Shown: in pieces, positions 8,586 to 16,385 of the stretch
Layout of the letters: each line of letters begins with the position of its first letter
How positions within the stretch are numbered: the first letter of the stretch is position 1
DNA from: Dokdonia sp. Hel_I_53
Lineage (GTDB): Bacteria > Bacteroidota > Bacteroidia > Flavobacteriales > Flavobacteriaceae
Direction of reading: 5' to 3'
Length of the DNA: 64,000 nucleotides
Assembly (NCBI RefSeq): GCF_007827465.1
Contig: NZ_VISL01000001.1
Span: 1,033,501-1,097,500 of the forward strand
Translations under genes and position numbers: made by a program
Notes under the pieces: generated by a model
The model's database searches: none
What the model was told of the DNA's origin: nothing
Seen by the model: only the letters and a program-made list of their open reading frames with translations

Positions 8586-9641
8586 TTATTTTTCTTCTTT
8601 ATTAAAATAGACTAAGTAATAATACATTTGCTTCTCTTCATCCCAGCCCTTCTCTACAAATTTTTGTGCACTCTCTGGATTTATAAAATCCATTTTAATC
8701 TGAATGTTTGTATCTAAATTAATAACATTCTTAATTTTTTTACGCTGTGTACTTACTGCAGAGTTACTGATAGGAAAGTTAGTTAGATCTTCAATTTTAT
8801 ATTTTGGAGATTGCTCCATTTTATAGTTTCGGAATTCTGGCACCAACGCTGGATTGTCTATTACTTCATTCATAAAAGCAGTCTCTTCAAATTTGTCATT
8901 TTTTGCAAAATGATTTACCGCTCTATTCATAAATAACACCTCTTCCTTTTTATCCTCTGCAGGTAGCACTACATCTTTTGCAAAGTCTTGACAAAACTTG
9001 AGATATTTTTTAGTATAAAAATTATCGTCCTCAAAAGCTTCTACACCAAGGAAGTTTTCCAGCCAGTATTTAGTATCATATCTATTAGAATCTACAGACA
9101 ACACCTTATATCCTTCCTCTGCTTTATGATTAAAAATTAGGCACCCTTTGTCTAATTTGTTGAGATTAATACCTTGTTCAAGTATCATTTGAAGGTTCGT
9201 TCCGCTTTCGCGAAATTTCAAAAAGTCTTGTTTTAATTCGCTTTTAAAAATACCTAATGCATCTGTTTTGATATTATCTATCTGCACTCCTTCTAAATGA
9301 ACGATATATAACTCTCCTGCTTTGATGTGTGGATGATCACTCTGAGCGTAAAGATGTTTTGCAATCTCTTCAGATAATAAATGCGTTGCACTAGGGTTCT
9401 CAAAAACTTTTTGTGCTAAGCTAAACAGCTCATTAAAAGTAATATCTTCTTCATGGAAAAATTTATAATAATTCTCTTCTTTCTCTCTAAAAGGCTTAAA
9501 GAAAAACTCCTTTACTAATGGCGTTAACTCATCACTTAGAGGGTAAGGATCTTGAGATACAAATAACCCTTCTGCCTTGCCTTTATTACCTACCCTATGT
9601 ATGGATAGTGACTCAATTTGCGCGCTATATAAATTAATCAT
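8586..9641 (-). CDS. Nucleoid-associated protein, NdpA/YejK (NA37) family
   Basis: A 351-residue protein resembling the 37-kDa nucleoid-associated family throughout, with the N-terminal pattern of a hydrophobic strand, basic residues, and later HIKAGELYIVHLEGVQID. In proteobacteria YejK associates with the nucleoid and with topoisomerases; the role in Bacteroidota is less clear. A partial palindrome copy lies inside the gene, encoding KFRES near residue 145. An independent unit: its 3' end meets a shared terminator and 137 bases separate it from the next gene upstream. Confidence 0.75.
   Translation of the reverse strand: MINLYSAQIESLSIHRVGNKGKAEGLFVSQDPYPLSDELTPLVKEFFFKPFREKEENYYKFFHEEDITFNELFSLAQKVFENPSATHLLSEEIAKHLYAQSDHPHIKAGELYIVHLEGVQIDNIKTDALGIFKSELKQDFLKFRESGTNLQMILEQGINLNKLDKGCLIFNHKAEEGYKVLSVDSNRYDTKYWLENFLGVEAFEDDNFYTKKYLKFCQDFAKDVVLPAEDKKEEVLFMNRAVNHFAKNDKFEETAFMNEVIDNPALVPEFRNYKMEQSPKYKIEDLTNFPISNSAVSTQRKKIKNVINLDTNIQIKMDFINPESAQKFVEKGWDEEKQMYYYLVYFNKEEK
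9203..9215. repeat. Iterated palindrome, partial copy inside the NdpA-like gene
   Basis: CGCTTTCGCGAAA is kept but the right arm ends in TT instead of GC (12 of 14 core bases). On the coding strand it reads FRES. Confidence 0.6.
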
Positions 9642-9778
9642 AGGGTTTATTTAAAGATTATATTCTTTGATAAATAAGCTTTTCAATGCATTCATTAAAG
9701 AAGAGTTTCTTACTAAAAATTTCAGGATTTTATTTACGTACACTCATATAATAATACTAAGCGTATGAATGTTATGTA

Positions 9779-10294
9779 TTAGTTCCAATTCTCATCAAAA
9801 TTGAGATCGTCAAAATCGTCAACATCATAATCATCATTAAACTCATCATCTTCATCTTCATCTTTTTCTTGAGCTTCCATTTCAAAATGAGGTGCCTGAT
9901 CTGGGATCTGACCATGCACATACATCAAATTAGGATAAGTAACACCATCCTCTGGCTCTGCAATTTCTGCAAGCTCTACTAAAAAGCGCCACATATTTAA
10001 GAAATCATACACATATAAAAGTCGTGTTTGCTTTTCATCTAAAATACTATCTAGTGTCGTTTCATTCATTATTCTTAGGGAACCCTCGCCTTCACCCATA
10101 TCAAACTGGGCAAACTCCTCTCCTTGCATCCAGGTATCGTCACTTAAATAAAATGCAGCAACCTCTGCCCCATCAAAACCAAAAGACTGGTTAATGCTAT
10201 TATGTAAATCTTCAAGAGTAGCTGTCGCTTCTATCTCTAAGTCACGATAAACGTCTTCTTCTGTGTCTAGAATCGCTCTAAAACGGTAAATCAT
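9779..10294 (-). CDS. Plasmid pRiA4b ORF-3-like family protein
   Basis: A 171-residue acidic protein resembling the pRiA4b ORF-3/IS1096 TnpR-like family: YRFRAILDTEEDVYRDLEI at the N-terminus, the LEDLHNSINQSFGF segment, and a YVYDF...WRFLVEL core. The last 35 residues are almost only Asp and Glu. Despite the family name there are no transposon ends or transposase here, so it is treated as a resident gene. Function unknown. A -7 box lies 20 bases upstream of the ATG. Confidence 0.75.
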   Translation of the reverse strand: MIYRFRAILDTEEDVYRDLEIEATATLEDLHNSINQSFGFDGAEVAAFYLSDDTWMQGEEFAQFDMGEGEGSLRIMNETTLDSILDEKQTRLLYVYDFLNMWRFLVELAEIAEPEDGVTYPNLMYVHGQIPDQAPHFEMEAQEKDEDEDDEFNDDYDVDDFDDLNFDENWN

Positions 10295-10314
10295 ACAGTT
10301 AAGTTTAAGGAGTG

Positions 10315-10322
10315 CAAAGATA
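10315..10322 (-). promoter_or_regulatory. -7 promoter element (TATCTTTG) of the pRiA4b ORF-3-like gene
   Basis: Perfect TAnnTTTG on the minus strand, 20 bases before the ATG at 10294. Confidence 0.55.
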
Positions 10323-10331
10323 CTTGCTTTC

Positions 10332-11378
10332 TTATAAAGTTGCCTTTATGGAAACCTCCCTTTTTTTGAAACTTTCTAACAATATATAAAACTGAACCCC
10401 AAAAAGTAATGATGCTAGAACTAAATGTAACGGTTGTGTACCAAAGGGAAAATCAAAATAGTACATAGCAATCCCCGTAATTACCTCTAAGCTTATCAAA
10501 ACTAATGTCCAGTTCATCAGTTTAGTGTGCCCCAATCTAACTGATCTATTTTGCCAGAAGAGATAAATATTAAGTACTGTTACAAGAATAGAAAAAGATC
10601 TATGTATATAAAACCAAGATGTAGCAGGATCTAACCAAAGACTTTTTGCATCATACCCCACCTCTGCGACACGTTCATCCACATATTGCCGCACTTGTGT
10701 CCCTAACGCTATTTGCACCAGCGTTAATAAACTTGCTACTAGTATGAGACTACTAAAGAGTGAATTGTATTTTTTTTGAGTAAGGAGATTTTCTCTTTGT
10801 TGAGAGGCGTGCCACAACCAAAGCAATAAAGCAACGATAAACAGTGCCGCAATCATGTGTATGGTAATTTTTACAGGAAGTAAGTTAGAATCTACCACTT
10901 GCTTCCCAAGCCATGCTTGAAAAAGCATTAGAGGCAAGACCAAAAATGATCCAAAAATATAAAGAGATTTCCTGTTCCAGTAGCTAAATGCTAAAACGAC
11001 CATCAACAGCATAGGTATACCAGCAATGGCAGTAACAACACGATTAATATATTCTATCCAAGTATGCCATACATTAAAAACTGCATAATCATGCTTTTCA
11101 TATATTTCCCAGTTTCCCTCATTAAACTCGTCTTTTGTCGTAAAATCAGAAGGGGCAATTCGTAAAGATTCTTGTCGTATAATTACTTGGCCTTCTTCAT
11201 AGGCATGATTTGGTTTCCATTGTATTTCTGACTCCTCTGTAGGGGGTATTAGATAGCCAAAACATTGTGGCCAATCTGGACACCCCATACCACTACCAGT
11301 CATTCTCACAACAGCACCTGCAATAATGATAAGATACAAGAATATTATTGATGTCTTAAGGGCTTTACGGTACCACAT
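10332..11378 (-). CDS. ctaA: Heme A synthase (COX15/CtaA family)
   Basis: A roughly 348-residue polytopic membrane protein with about eight hydrophobic helices. It converts heme O to heme A for cytochrome oxidase. Visible features are the GAVVRMTGSGMGCPDWPQCFG signature after the first helix and helix-embedded His residues (VWHTWIEYINR, KITIHMIAA, WFYIHRSF, LHLVLAS) serving as heme ligands. The long first periplasmic loop is usual in Bacteroidota. A longer frame opens at 11444, but a -7 box (11405-11398) lies inside that extension, so the Met at 11378 (MWYRKALK) is preferred. Confidence 0.9.
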   Translation of the reverse strand: MWYRKALKTSIIFLYLIIIAGAVVRMTGSGMGCPDWPQCFGYLIPPTEESEIQWKPNHAYEEGQVIIRQESLRIAPSDFTTKDEFNEGNWEIYEKHDYAVFNVWHTWIEYINRVVTAIAGIPMLLMVVLAFSYWNRKSLYIFGSFLVLPLMLFQAWLGKQVVDSNLLPVKITIHMIAALFIVALLLWLWHASQQRENLLTQKKYNSLFSSLILVASLLTLVQIALGTQVRQYVDERVAEVGYDAKSLWLDPATSWFYIHRSFSILVTVLNIYLFWQNRSVRLGHTKLMNWTLVLISLEVITGIAMYYFDFPFGTQPLHLVLASLLFGVQFYILLESFKKREVSIKATL

Positions 11379-11397
11379 ATGTATAGTTTGAATCTTA

Positions 11398-11405
11398 CAA
11401 AAATA
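11398..11405 (-). promoter_or_regulatory. -7 promoter element (TATTTTTG) of ctaA
   Basis: TAnnTTTG on the minus strand, 19 bases before the chosen ctaA start. Confidence 0.5.
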
Positions 11406-11468
11406 ACAATTGAGTCGTTTATTATTGGATATTGTGAGTTTCAAATAAAATGAAAATAGATGTGGTTA

Positions 11469-11484
11469 CGCTTTCGCGAAAGCG
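11469..11484. repeat. Iterated palindrome copy 3 (exact, 16 bp)
   Basis: Lies between the divergent ctaA and satD genes, upstream of both: one of the few copies 5' of genes on either side. Confidence 0.9.
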
Positions 11485-11536
11485 GTATTTCAACCATCCC
11501 CTCTTATCATATCGCACTTGTAAACGATTTCACCAC

Positions 11537-11608
11537 ATATCGTCTTTTAAGACGAAATAGGAATATATCGTCTCTAAATACGAAATACTTGCATATCGTC
11601 TTCAAATA
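11537..11608 (+). promoter_or_regulatory. Triple operator: three imperfect palindromes with an exact 28-bp period
   Basis: The octamer ATATCGTC begins at 11537, 11565 and 11593, exactly 28 bp apart. Each is the left half of an inverted repeat. Unit 1 is perfect (TCGTCTT-TT-AAGACGA). Units 2 and 3 have degenerate right halves ending AATACGA. The third overlaps the promoter of the SatD gene. The arrangement suggests cooperative binding of a dimeric regulator; the C-terminal helix-turn-helix of SatD is the obvious candidate, by inference. Confidence 0.75.
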
Positions 11609-11611
11609 CGA

Positions 11612-11619
11612 TATATTTG
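11612..11619 (+). promoter_or_regulatory. -7 promoter element (TATATTTG) of the satD operon
   Basis: TAnnTTTG ending four bases before the ATG at 11624, so the transcript is probably leaderless. It abuts operator unit 3. Confidence 0.6.
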
Positions 11620-11623
11620 TGCT

Positions 11624-12232
11624 ATGAAAAAATTAGTAGCCGTTCTTACTGGTGACATTATTAACTCTCGTGAGGAAAAAGTAACTAACTGGATGCCAGA
11701 ATTAAAATCTACCTTAGAACGATATGGACCTACCCCTGAAAATTGGGAAATATACCGCGGAGATAGCTTTCAATTGATGCTCCCTGCCTCTGATGGATTC
11801 ATAGCAGCCTTACACATTAAAGCAACTATAAAAAAATTCAGAAGTATCGATGTACGAATTTCCATAGGTTTAGGGACTATTGATCACGCAGCAAAACGAA
11901 TTACAGAATCTAATGGCAGCGCATTTTTACATTCTGGTGAAGGTTTTGAAAATCTTAAGAAACAAACATTGGCTATCACATCAAATAATACACAAGAGTT
12001 ACAAGCAATTCACATAATGATAGATCTTGCAATGCTAGTGGCAAATAACTGGACACCTTCTGTAGCTCAGCTAATCCAAACATACATTGAACACCCAGAT
12101 AGACAACAAAAAGAAATTGCCCAGCTTCTCAACAAATCTCAGAGCACTGTGAGTGAAACGCTGTCTAGGAGTGGTTATGAAGAAATAATTGCCATACAGC
12201 ACTATTATAAACAGTTAATACCTAAACAATGA
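11624..12232 (+). CDS. SatD-family protein with cyclase-like core and C-terminal HTH
   Basis: 202 residues. The N-terminal 120 residues fit the SatD family: AVLTGDIINSR (D11), IYRGDSFQLML (G46-D47), VRISIGLG (78-84) and a G-S-A-F-L-H-S segment (98-104). This order (metal Asp after the first strand, a GD turn, R-x-x-I-G-x-G, then G-x-A) parallels class III nucleotidyl cyclases, so a cyclase fold with two metal Asp residues is inferred. Residues about 161-186 (QKEIAQLLNKSQSTVSETL) form a helix-turn-helix. The gene overlaps its membrane partner by ATGA and has a triple operator upstream. The name comes from the Streptococcus sat locus; the biochemical role is unknown. Confidence 0.7.
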   Translation: MKKLVAVLTGDIINSREEKVTNWMPELKSTLERYGPTPENWEIYRGDSFQLMLPASDGFIAALHIKATIKKFRSIDVRISIGLGTIDHAAKRITESNGSAFLHSGEGFENLKKQTLAITSNNTQELQAIHIMIDLAMLVANNWTPSVAQLIQTYIEHPDRQQKEIAQLLNKSQSTVSETLSRSGYEEIIAIQHYYKQLIPKQ

Positions 12233-12945
12233 TTATATTAATTAAGTTATTACTTGCGCATTGTATAGGAGACTTTGTATTACAACCCGAAAAATGGGTG
12301 AAGAATAAAAGAAAAAAAACATACAAATCTCCGTTCTTGTATGCGCATATTGCTGTACATACCTTGGCCTTATTAGTCATTTTTCAATTTGACATAAGCT
12401 ACTGGCCGTTGTATTTATTTATTTCCACAACTCACTATTTGATTGATCTTGCAAAGCTTAGTCTGTACTCTAAGAAAAAGGATCGCTTACTATTTATACT
12501 TGATCAAGTGGCACACCTCATTATGATCTGGATTGTCTTAGTCTATTATAGGTCAGTCTCTTTTGACATGAGTATAGTTTATAGAAATGATGTCCTACTA
12601 TTCATACTAGCTATTGTATGCTTAACCTCGGTGAGTGGTGTGATAATGAAAATCTTAATGAGCAGATGGTCTCTTGAGGAAAATGATTTAAAACATTCCC
12701 TTAGCCAAGCTGGCTTGTATATTGGAATATTAGAACGTCTATTTGTATTTGGATTTATAGTACTGAATCAATGGGAAGCTATTGGACTACTTATAACGGC
12801 AAAATCTGTGTTTCGCTTTGGTGATCTTTCAAAAGCAAAGGATCGCAAGCTCACAGAGTATGTTTTAATTGGCACCATGTTGAGCTTTGGAAGTGCAATC
12901 ATCATAGGTCTAGCCTACGTATATCTCTCTTCAATATTGATTTAA
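12229..12945 (+). CDS. DUF3307-family integral membrane protein
   Basis: 238 residues with about seven hydrophobic helices. The conserved polar residues typical of DUF3307 are visible in membrane-proximal positions: LLAHCIGDFVLQ (H11, D15) near the N-terminus, YAHIAVHTLAL, and STTHYLIDLAK around residue 68. The His/Asp pattern recalls YdjM-like putative membrane hydrolases, but no activity can be claimed. It starts within the stop codon of satD (ATGA) and ends at a strong terminator, so the two genes form a closed two-gene unit. Confidence 0.75.
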   Translation: MIILIKLLLAHCIGDFVLQPEKWVKNKRKKTYKSPFLYAHIAVHTLALLVIFQFDISYWPLYLFISTTHYLIDLAKLSLYSKKKDRLLFILDQVAHLIMIWIVLVYYRSVSFDMSIVYRNDVLLFILAIVCLTSVSGVIMKILMSRWSLEENDLKHSLSQAGLYIGILERLFVFGFIVLNQWEAIGLLITAKSVFRFGDLSKAKDRKLTEYVLIGTMLSFGSAIIIGLAYVYLSSILI

Positions 12946-12949
12946 ACAG

Positions 12950-12982
12950 AAAAGAGCTCCTTTCGTTGAAAGGAGCTCTTTT
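12950..12982. terminator. Bidirectional terminator after the satD operon
   Basis: A perfect 15-bp stem (AAAAGAGCTCCTTTC and its complement) with a 3-base loop; also serves lpdA on the other strand. Confidence 0.85.
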
Positions 12983-12989
12983 AGTTATT

Positions 12990-13004
12990 GGTTTCGCGAA
13001 AGCG
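12990..13004. repeat. Iterated palindrome, variant (13 of 14)
   Basis: GGTTTCGCGAAAGC differs by one base from the core. It lies eight bases after the lpdA stop (minus strand), between that stop and the terminator. Confidence 0.75.
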
Positions 13005-13012
13005 TAAATCAA

Positions 13013-14410
13013 TTAAATATGTAAGGCTCTATCATCAGTAGCTGCAAGTGCGGCTTCTTTAACAGCTTCTGCATAAGTAGGGTGCGCATGACTCATACGA
13101 GCCATATCCTCTGCACTTGCTCTAAACTCCATAGCTGTTACTCCCTCTGCAATTAAATCTGCAACACGAGCTCCTACCATATGAACACCTAATACTTCGT
13201 CTGTAGTTTTATCTGCTAGAATTTTTACAAATCCATCTGTATCTCCACTAGCACGACTACGTCCCAAAGCACGCATTGGGAATTGGCCTGACTTGTACTC
13301 AACGCCAGCGTTCTTAAGCTCCTCTTCCGTTTTACCTACAGAGGCTACTTCTGGCCATGTATAAACTACGCCTGGGATTAAATTATAATCTATATGTGGT
13401 TTTTGACCTGCAAGTTGCTCTGCAACTACAACCCCCTCTTCTTCTGCCTTATGCGCAAGCATGGCTCCTTTCACAACATCACCTATGGCATAAATATTTG
13501 AAACATTTGTTTTTAAATGTTCATCTACCTCTACACGACCACGATCATCTGTTTTGATACCTACTGCATCTAGGTTAAGTCCGTCTGTATACGCACGACG
13601 CCCTACAGATACGAGTACGTAATCACCCTTAAACTCAACTTTTTTTCCTTTCTTATCAGTTGCCTTCACAGTAACCTCATCACCATCACGCTCAACGGCA
13701 GTCACACCGTGAGAAAGCGCAAATTTCATTTTTTGCTTCTTGAATACTTTAAGCATTTCCTTACTTTGCGCACCATCCATTGTTGGGATAATACGATCCA
13801 TGTATTCCACAACCGTTACCTCTGCTCCTAATCTTTTGTATACCTGCCCTAATTCTAGACCTATTACTCCTCCACCTATTACAATAAGATGTTTAGGTAC
13901 CTCTGGAAGTTTAAGAGCTTCTGTAGACGTAATAATACGTTCTTTATCGATTGTTATAAATGGAAGCGTACTCGGTTTAGATCCAGTAGCTATAATGATA
14001 TTTTTTGCCTCTAAAGTTGTTTCTTTTTCGCCTTTCACTAGAATATGAGTAGCATCTTTAAAAGAACCCATACCTTGATAAACATCAATCTTATTTTTGT
14101 CCATAAGATATTCAATTCCCTTTGTCGTTTGATCTACTACGCTTTGTTTGCGAGCAATCATTTTCTCTAAAGAAAATTTCACATCTCCTAGCTCAATACC
14201 ATGCTCATCAAAATGTTTTATGGCATCTTCATAATGGTGTGAAGAATCCAGTAAAGCTTTAGACGGAATACATCCCACATTGAGACAGGTTCCTCCTAGT
14301 GTACTATATTTTTCTATTATGGCAGTTTTCATTCCTAGTTGTGCACAACGTATTGCTGCTACATATCCACCAGGACCAGAGCCTATCACGGCTACATCAT
14401 ATGAACTCAT
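13013..14410 (-). CDS. lpdA: Dihydrolipoyl dehydrogenase (E3)
   Basis: A 465-residue flavoprotein disulfide reductase that reoxidises lipoyl groups of pyruvate, 2-oxoglutarate and branched-chain dehydrogenase complexes and the glycine cleavage system. Visible are the FAD-binding GSGPGGYVAA, the redox disulfide GGTCLNVGCIPSKALL (about residues 39-54), NAD-binding IGGGVIGLELG, the second FAD contact YAIGDV, and the C-terminal active-site HAHPTYAEA. No E1 or E2 gene is adjacent. A perfect -7 box lies 21 bases upstream. Confidence 0.95.
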   Translation of the reverse strand: MSSYDVAVIGSGPGGYVAAIRCAQLGMKTAIIEKYSTLGGTCLNVGCIPSKALLDSSHHYEDAIKHFDEHGIELGDVKFSLEKMIARKQSVVDQTTKGIEYLMDKNKIDVYQGMGSFKDATHILVKGEKETTLEAKNIIIATGSKPSTLPFITIDKERIITSTEALKLPEVPKHLIVIGGGVIGLELGQVYKRLGAEVTVVEYMDRIIPTMDGAQSKEMLKVFKKQKMKFALSHGVTAVERDGDEVTVKATDKKGKKVEFKGDYVLVSVGRRAYTDGLNLDAVGIKTDDRGRVEVDEHLKTNVSNIYAIGDVVKGAMLAHKAEEEGVVVAEQLAGQKPHIDYNLIPGVVYTWPEVASVGKTEEELKNAGVEYKSGQFPMRALGRSRASGDTDGFVKILADKTTDEVLGVHMVGARVADLIAEGVTAMEFRASAEDMARMSHAHPTYAEAVKEAALAATDDRALHI

Positions 14411-14431
14411 ATTTTCTTTTTAAAAGTTAGA

Positions 14432-14439
14432 CAAAGATA
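14432..14439 (-). promoter_or_regulatory. -7 promoter element (TATCTTTG) of lpdA
   Basis: Perfect TAnnTTTG on the minus strand, 21 bases before the lpdA ATG. Confidence 0.55.
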
Positions 14440-14510
14440 CGAAGTTAGGAAGGAGTTTTAAAGTGAAGCTTTAAACCATTTGAGTGATTATATTCGATTT
14501 TAATAAATAA

Positions 14511-14535
14511 AAAAGCCCTCATTGCTGAAGGCTTT
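14511..14535 (-). terminator. Terminator of the DUF2911 gene
   Basis: AAAGCC-TC / GA-GGCTTT stem with one mismatch and a six-base loop, followed on the minus strand by TTTTTATTTATT. Confidence 0.6.
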
Positions 14536-14558
14536 CAAAACTTTAGAAATGGAAATTA

Positions 14559-15404
14559 TTACATAGCTCCCCACTCTTTAAGAGAGTCGTTATTCATTTT
14601 TATGTAATCCATGTTCCCTGCTTTTTTAGCTCCTGCTAAGGAAGCTTGTGCAGCTTTTATAGCTCCTTTTTTATCTCCTGCTTTTGCAAGTAATAAAGAC
14701 TGCTGACGCAATTGCCAAAACTTAGGTTCTTTATTCATAGACATTGCTTTCTCCATATACTTGCTAGCTCTCTCAAGATCTTGATCAGTGCTTGAAAGGT
14801 AAACCGCTGCGTTATAATAATCTCCCATACTTGGCCCAGACAACACTCTATCTATACTCGCAAGAACTGTTTGATTAGCAGGTACTTCAAAAGGCACAGC
14901 TACATACGTTTTGTCCCATTGCATTGTTAAATGTGCTCCATCATTAGATAAATGGTCTACTCCTACCGTAAAAGATTCGGCCGGTATATTAGTCATTTGT
15001 ACTTTTGCCTTAGTTACAACAGCTACTTTACTATCATCCCATTTTGCTGGAGTTCCCCAATTATTAGTGTCTGTGTATAAATATACTTCCCATTCATTTT
15101 CCATAGGCTTAGTATAGATCGCATATTTACCAGATTTTATTTCTTTGCCTCCAATAGTTACAGGGGTTGAAAATTCTATTGTTGTATTTGCATTTGCACC
15201 TGTACGCCACATTGCTCCATAAGGAACGAGGTCTCCCATAATAGTACGATCTCTCATTGCTGGACGTGAATATTCTACTGTCACGTCAGTAAGACCTACT
15301 TTCTGCATTATTTTGGCTGCTGGACTAGGAGCTGGCGTTTCAATTTGTGAAGTCACAGTCAAGGTAAAAACACCTAAGAAAGCTACTAATAAGAATTTTT
15401 TCAT
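14559..15404 (-). CDS. DUF2911 domain-containing exported protein
   Basis: 281 residues with a signal peptide (MKKFLLVAFLGVFTLTVTSQ). Residues about 25-170 match DUF2911: KVGLTDVTVEYSRPAMRDR, MWRTGANANTTIEFS, GKYAIYTKP and WGTPAKWDDSKV. The C-terminal 90 residues look helical and TPR-like (AVYLSSTDQDLERASKYMEKA). Predicted periplasmic; no biochemical function is known for the family. Monocistronic. Confidence 0.85.
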   Translation of the reverse strand: MKKFLLVAFLGVFTLTVTSQIETPAPSPAAKIMQKVGLTDVTVEYSRPAMRDRTIMGDLVPYGAMWRTGANANTTIEFSTPVTIGGKEIKSGKYAIYTKPMENEWEVYLYTDTNNWGTPAKWDDSKVAVVTKAKVQMTNIPAESFTVGVDHLSNDGAHLTMQWDKTYVAVPFEVPANQTVLASIDRVLSGPSMGDYYNAAVYLSSTDQDLERASKYMEKAMSMNKEPKFWQLRQQSLLLAKAGDKKGAIKAAQASLAGAKKAGNMDYIKMNNDSLKEWGAM

Positions 15405-15428
15405 AATATTTATTTTTAATGGTTAAAA

Positions 15429-15455
15429 GATGTTTTATGCTTTCGCTAAAACATC
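15429..15455. repeat. Degenerate palindrome inside a 9-bp inverted repeat
   Basis: GATGTTTTA and TAAAACATC flank TGCTTTCGC, so a decayed copy of the iterated palindrome (11 of 14) sits at the tip of a larger hairpin between two divergent genes. Confidence 0.5.
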
Positions 15456-15520
15456 CATACCAACAAAAATACGTCACTCTTAATAGCTAATTGTTAACTA
15501 AACCTTAATATACAGAGGCG

Positions 15521-15528
15521 TATCTTTG
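15521..15528 (+). promoter_or_regulatory. -7 promoter element (TATCTTTG) of the aquaporin gene
   Basis: Perfect TAnnTTTG, 16 bases before the ATG at 15545. Confidence 0.55.
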
Positions 15529-15544
15529 CTTAAAACTATCAAAT

Positions 15545-16207
15545 ATGAAACGCTATATCGCCGAGCTTATAGGTACATTTTCAATGGTTTTTTGTGGTTG
15601 CGCAGCCATGAGCGTTAATGAAATTACCGCGGGATCTGTAACACACCCTGGTATCGCGATTACTTGGGGTCTTATAGTGATGGGTATGATATACGCATTT
15701 GGAGACATTTCTGGTGCTCACCTCAACCCCGCAGTAACAGTTGCTTTTGCTTACGCAAAAAAATTTTCTTGGAGAGAAGTACCAAAATATGTCTTGGCAC
15801 AACTAGTAGGAGCCACAATAGCCGGAGCTTTTTTATGGTTTCTTTTTCCTGAAAGTGAGTTTTTAGGTAGTACAGTGCCTTCTTTTGATTATTTCAGAGC
15901 CTTTATTCTAGAAATCCTTCTTGCATTTTTTCTTATGCTTGTAATTATAAACGTATCGACTGGTGCTAAAGAAATTGGTATTATCGCAGGTATAGCTATT
16001 GGTGGTATTGTATTACTAGAAGCTATGTTTGCAGGTCCTATGACAAATGCTTCTATGAATCCTGCCAGATCCTTAGGTCCAGCTATTTTCTCTGGAAAAT
16101 GGGAGCCGATATGGATCTACCTGACAGCGCCATTTATAGGTGCTATTCTAGCAGTAATTAGTTGCAAACTCGTAAAAGATGAACAATGCTGCGATGGCCA
16201 GTGTTAA
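15545..16207 (+). CDS. Aquaporin (MIP family) with NIP/GlpF-like selectivity filter
   Basis: 220 residues, six helices and the two NPA boxes (HLNPAVT, N61; SMNPARS, N172). Aligned by eye to AqpZ, the aromatic/arginine filter is W41, A160, A169 and R175 instead of Phe, His, Thr, Arg. Trp plus small residues is the pattern of glycerol facilitators and plant NIPs, which also pass metalloid acids. The C-terminus ends EQCCDGQC, a Cys-rich tail unusual for aquaporins. Conduction of glycerol, arsenite or similar solutes is an inference; no ars gene is adjacent. It has its own promoter. Confidence 0.85.
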   Translation: MKRYIAELIGTFSMVFCGCAAMSVNEITAGSVTHPGIAITWGLIVMGMIYAFGDISGAHLNPAVTVAFAYAKKFSWREVPKYVLAQLVGATIAGAFLWFLFPESEFLGSTVPSFDYFRAFILEILLAFFLMLVIINVSTGAKEIGIIAGIAIGGIVLLEAMFAGPMTNASMNPARSLGPAIFSGKWEPIWIYLTAPFIGAILAVISCKLVKDEQCCDGQC

Positions 16208-16385
16208 AACAATGAAGACTTACATGCCACTTATAAAGTTATAGCAATCAAATACTTTTGATCAAATGATGTCTCAAAAAATCTTATAATTTTCTAGAAA
16301 AGTAAATCATATTTTGTCTTTTGTTTAACTTATGCCTCTATTTTATTAAACATTATCATTGTATTTTAGCTAGATAAACAGTGAT

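Noticed and set aside
9779-10294. Transposon remnant, suggested by the IS1096/pRiA4b family name
   Set aside because: No inverted repeats, transposase or target duplications are visible; the family is common as a chromosomal gene in Bacteroidota.
11537-11608. Short CRISPR-like array, because repeats occur at a fixed 28-bp interval
   Set aside because: Only three degenerate units, no spacers of separate origin, no cas genes, and the repeats abut a promoter: an operator is the better reading.
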